A DNA stretch of 8,773 bases from Saprospiraceae bacterium UBA2329 (GTDB lineage Bacteria > Bacteroidota > Bacteroidia > Chitinophagales > Saprospiraceae): the NCBI GenBank assembly GCA_002344975.1, contig DDUV01000097.1, forward strand, positions 672 to 9,444, read 5' to 3'. The notes below the pieces were generated by a model. The model was given only the letters and a program-made list of their open reading frames with translations. It did no database searches and was not told where the DNA came from. Positions 7,501 through 8,773 of the stretch are shown here, in pieces. Positions within the stretch are counted from its first letter, which is position 1. The number at the start of each line of letters is the position of its first letter. The translations under genes and the position numbers were made by a program.

Positions 7501-7638
7501 CTGATGCAATTGTTTTATCACTTCTGGCTTGTCAAAAAAATGGATGCAGCGCAGGCACTGCGGGCAGCACAAGAGAAAATGCGCAAGTCAAAAGAGTTTC
7601 AGCATCCATATTTCTGGGCAGGATTTGTTTTCATCTGA
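4537..7638 (+). CDS. Exported TPR-CHAT caspase-like protease
   Basis: A 1033-residue protein. An N-terminal signal peptide (CRPLMFALCLATIQAAA, likely cut near residue 22) leads to about 450 residues of TPR-like helical repeats, with units such as WKEAAPLLEEAYRVC, YFDKSIEATTAALELE and RPEKAIPLIEKAIEI. A short coiled-coil-like stretch lies near 587-612. From about 690 comes the CHAT domain (caspase-like, clan CD): CPEGALHKIAFAGIP, LIHLPTHGLF with His872, LVVLSACVSGLGE with Cys946, EGVFGLQRAFRMAGARHVLVSLWQVDDQAT, and the terminal HPYFWAGFVFI. Both catalytic residues are present, so it is predicted active. The TPR half probably binds a partner or signal. ATG 4537 was chosen over an upstream in-frame GTG at 4330, which would overlap the peptidase gene by 196 bases and bury the signal peptide. 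It follows that gene by 11 bases. G+C rises sharply near base 6110, inside the gene. The cleavage target is unknown. Confidence 0.9.
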   Translation: MITQICRPLMFALCLATIQAAAQPNCYALLLKSDTLMGRSKWKEAAPLLEEAYRVCMEEHGFESDESAWIHNNLYISRYVALDKKQGDSLRIIAEELYRRHCGENSIEYGLLVMAKAQNSYYLGHFVDVLEYLHQVENIFQSTLDPRHPYYGTLFNSLGIAYGSIGYFDKSIEATTAALELEGKINNKLSSIYANRLHNISTIYLLKGEQERAIPLLHQSIALFRQQGDTLSLQYLTTMQTLGLFYHISGQYEAALKHCDNYLSFLENRKLTQHPLYQYFLNTKLTMLVLTGQFEEVEKLYGRHLNELTSSDGDNLTKALLMEKLASAYLFSNRPEKAIPLIEKAIEIVQKNTGESSYYSLGLKSVYAQLLFLSGRTEEAIAVGEPNLLNVISALGDLAPLSAGQEAVLAKCYASTAQLDKALTSARNSLRRADAIFGEQHPQYLAYLALFVNTLYLSGETAEADAHFVRLTALIQSNLLRFYSFFAPKEQLNYLALSQTNLEFIEQYVYLNSNRNPELATTLFNSNSSLKGALLDDSKARRAWLLQNSDSATVVLQKEWTNIGQALAKQYALPIDQRTIKDAQILDSLQNRFQKLEQQLSDASAAFRKAFAGKSSDWNTIKNKLRPNEVLIDFFSFRLYDASSDTQADSVLYCALVGRRDWAAPRLVPLFEEKQLLQRLALADEPLGSAQNVISSIYDRHLYQILWQPLEPYLQGASTLWLCPEGALHKIAFAGIPLPNGRFAGQKYRLQMLGSPRDILHYELLELDRINDALVYGAIQYDVSEELSDCMESKIPKNDARQLASALRNSGCGTRLPYLAGTDAESDFINSLLKNNRIETVSQKGCEASEDYFKYACRNKKGGFSLIHLPTHGLFCRPPVLAVPELNKNSDIAPNPLLYSSLALAAYNRKASNRPLPPHQEDGELTAYEVSQLFLPQTQLVVLSACVSGLGETQSTEGVFGLQRAFRMAGARHVLVSLWQVDDQATNQLMQLFYHFWLVKKMDAAQALRAAQEKMRKSKEFQHPYFWAGFVFI

Positions 7639-7641
7639 AAC

Positions 7642-7660
7642 GGGAAGTTCCCTACCTTCA
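7642..7660 (+). promoter_or_regulatory. Promoter-like box with adjoining palindrome upstream of the phosphoesterase gene
   Basis: TACCTTCA at 7653-7660 resembles the Bacteroidota -7 box TAnnTTTG (two mismatches) and nearly repeats the box before the sigma gene. GGGAAGTTCCC (7642-7652), a palindrome with a one-base centre, abuts it. A TTTG lies at 7624-7627, somewhat far upstream for a -33 element. The box lies 24 bases before the ATG. It suggests that the phosphoesterase can be transcribed independently of the operon. Confidence 0.38.
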
Positions 7661-7683
7661 CCCCTTCATTCACCTCCCGCATC

Positions 7684-8742
7684 ATGAGCAAATTCCTCGT
7701 CCTCCTCTCTGCCTTCGCACTGTATAGCTGCGCCGGCGCCGCCCAGATGGCACAGCCCGCCGGCGCCACGCGCACCCTCATTGCCTTCGGTTCCTGCGCT
7801 CAGGAAGCCAAACCGCAGCCCATCCTCCAACAGGTAGCCGATCTGCGCCCCGATTTCTTCGTCTATCTCGGCGATAATATATATGGCGACACCTACGACA
7901 TGAACGTGCTCCGCGCCAAGTATGCCCAATTGGCTGCCAAGCCCGAATACCAAGCCCTCCGCCGCGCCACCACCGTACTCGCCACCTGGGACGACCACGA
8001 CTTCGGCTGGAACGACGCAGGCCGCCACTACCCTTTCGCCAAAGCATCCAAAGAAATCTTCCTCGACTTCTTCGAGGAACCTGCCGATTCCGACCGGAGA
8101 AAACGGGAGGGCATCTACACCTCCTACCTATATCATTATGGCGGCAAAAAACTCCAGATCATCCTCCTCGATACCCGCACTTTTCGCGACAACCTCCGCA
8201 ACTACCGCGGCGAACTGCACAACCAGAGCCGCTACTTCTACCCGCTCGACTACTTCCCCCACCAAACCTCCGATTCCACCCTCCTCGGCGAACAACAATG
8301 GCGCTGGCTCGAAACCGAACTGCGCCGCCCCGCCGATCTGCGCATCATCGGCTCCAGCACGCAGTTTGGCATCGAATTCAATGGCTACGAAGCCTGGGCC
8401 AATTTCCCGCACGAACAGCAGCGCATGATGGACCTCATCCAAAAAACCCGCGCCGAGGGCGTCCTCTTCATCAGCGGCGACGTACACTACGCCGAAATCT
8501 CCAAAATACAGCCCTCCGGCGCCTACCCCATCTACGACGTCACCTCCAGCGGCATCACCTCCACCTGGCATTTCCCCACCCCCAACGCCCACCGCATTGA
8601 GGGGCCGGTGATGGAAAATCACTTCGGCCTGCTCAGCATTGACTGGAAACCCGCCGACCCGCTCATCCGCATGGAAATCATAGACATAAGCGGCAATTCC
8701 CGCATAGAATATACAGTGCCGCTCAGTCAATTGAGGTTCTGA
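7684..8742 (+). CDS. PhoD-like alkaline phosphatase / metallophosphoesterase, probable lipoprotein
   Basis: A 352-residue protein of the alkaline phosphatase D family, which hydrolyses phosphate mono- or diesters with a metal centre outside the cytoplasm. Visible motifs: IAFGSC (33-38), the usual PhoD opening; DFFVYLGDNIYGD with Asp64 and Asn65; TWDDHDFGWND (101-111), carrying the DDHD motif; IILLDTR (159-165); and ISGDVHYAE (263-271) with Asp266 and His268. These supply the expected metal ligands. The N-terminus (LVLLSAFALYSC) resembles a lipoprotein signal with Cys16 as the lipidated residue; the -2 Tyr is atypical but Bacteroidota lipoboxes are loose. It is shorter than classical Bacillus PhoD because it lacks the long N-terminal beta domain. 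Codons are strongly C-ending, unlike the TPR half of the gene before it. A 45-base gap with a promoter-like box separates it from the CHAT gene, so a role in that operon is doubtful. The exact substrate cannot be assigned. Confidence 0.88.
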   Translation: MSKFLVLLSAFALYSCAGAAQMAQPAGATRTLIAFGSCAQEAKPQPILQQVADLRPDFFVYLGDNIYGDTYDMNVLRAKYAQLAAKPEYQALRRATTVLATWDDHDFGWNDAGRHYPFAKASKEIFLDFFEEPADSDRRKREGIYTSYLYHYGGKKLQIILLDTRTFRDNLRNYRGELHNQSRYFYPLDYFPHQTSDSTLLGEQQWRWLETELRRPADLRIIGSSTQFGIEFNGYEAWANFPHEQQRMMDLIQKTRAEGVLFISGDVHYAEISKIQPSGAYPIYDVTSSGITSTWHFPTPNAHRIEGPVMENHFGLLSIDWKPADPLIRMEIIDISGNSRIEYTVPLSQLRF

Positions 8743-8756
8743 TCTGATACTGATTT

Positions 8757-8768
8757 CGGGGCGCCCCG
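8757..8768. other. GC-rich perfect palindrome at the window end
   Basis: CGGGGCGCCCCG is its own reverse complement and begins 15 bases after the phosphoesterase stop codon. It could form the core of a terminator hairpin, but no T run is seen in the five bases left before the window ends, and a loop would have to open the centre of the palindrome. The window edge prevents a firm call. Confidence 0.3.
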
Positions 8769-8773
8769 GCCTC

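Noticed and set aside
2322..7638. Type III-E CRISPR (Craspase) or gasdermin-type defence locus
   Set aside because: TPR-CHAT recalls Craspase and gasdermin-linked proteases, but there is no CRISPR array, no Cas7-like effector and no gasdermin-like gene in the window, and the protein carries an export signal.
7922..8428. 168-residue plus-strand open frame inside the phosphoesterase gene
   Set aside because: It is a Ser/Pro/Thr-rich out-of-frame translation of a gene whose main frame has all the metal-binding motifs.
8128..8730. 200-residue minus-strand open frame opposite the phosphoesterase
   Set aside because: It is the antisense of a confidently identified PhoD-like gene, has low-complexity Gly/Ala/Val composition, and shows no recognisable domain; it arises from C-ending codons.

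Overview
The window looks like a chromosomal segment from a Bacteroidota bacterium, probably a gliding or environmental lineage such as Saprospiria or Chitinophagia; the class is inference. The evidence is a secreted protein ending in a type IX secretion (T9SS) sorting domain, tandem BACON domains, start codons without a Shine-Dalgarno sequence at normal spacing, and promoter boxes of the Bacteroidota TAnnTTTG kind. All recognised genes lie on the + strand.

Layout: (1) 3-2180 is the 3' part of a large surface or secreted protein: a PPC-like beta domain, four BACON repeats, PKD/Ig-like regions and a T9SS sorting domain. (2) A 141-base gap holds a promoter and small inverted repeats. (3) 2322-7638 is a tightly packed four-gene operon (gaps of 5, 6 and 11 bases): a sigma-70/ECF-like sigma factor, a single-pass membrane anti-sigma-like protein, an exported papain-like (C1) cysteine peptidase, and an exported TPR-CHAT protein with an intact His/Cys dyad. 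(4) After 45 bases with a second promoter-like box comes a PhoD-like metallophosphoesterase (7684-8742), probably a lipoprotein and probably a separate unit. The last 31 bases hold a GC-rich palindrome cut by the window edge.

The operon is the main point of interest. It combines a transcription switch (sigma and anti-sigma) with two unrelated cysteine-protease folds, papain-like (clan CA) and caspase-like CHAT (clan CD). Both proteases carry export signals, which places them on the same side of the inner membrane as the C-terminal domain of the anti-sigma protein. One model is a periplasmic proteolytic relay in which the TPR-CHAT protein senses a signal and processes the papain-like enzyme or the anti-sigma protein, releasing the sigma factor. 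The gene order and motifs are visible in the sequence; the relay is inference. The TPR-CHAT gene also shows an internal composition change near base 6110, suggesting that its sensor half has a different history from its protease half.
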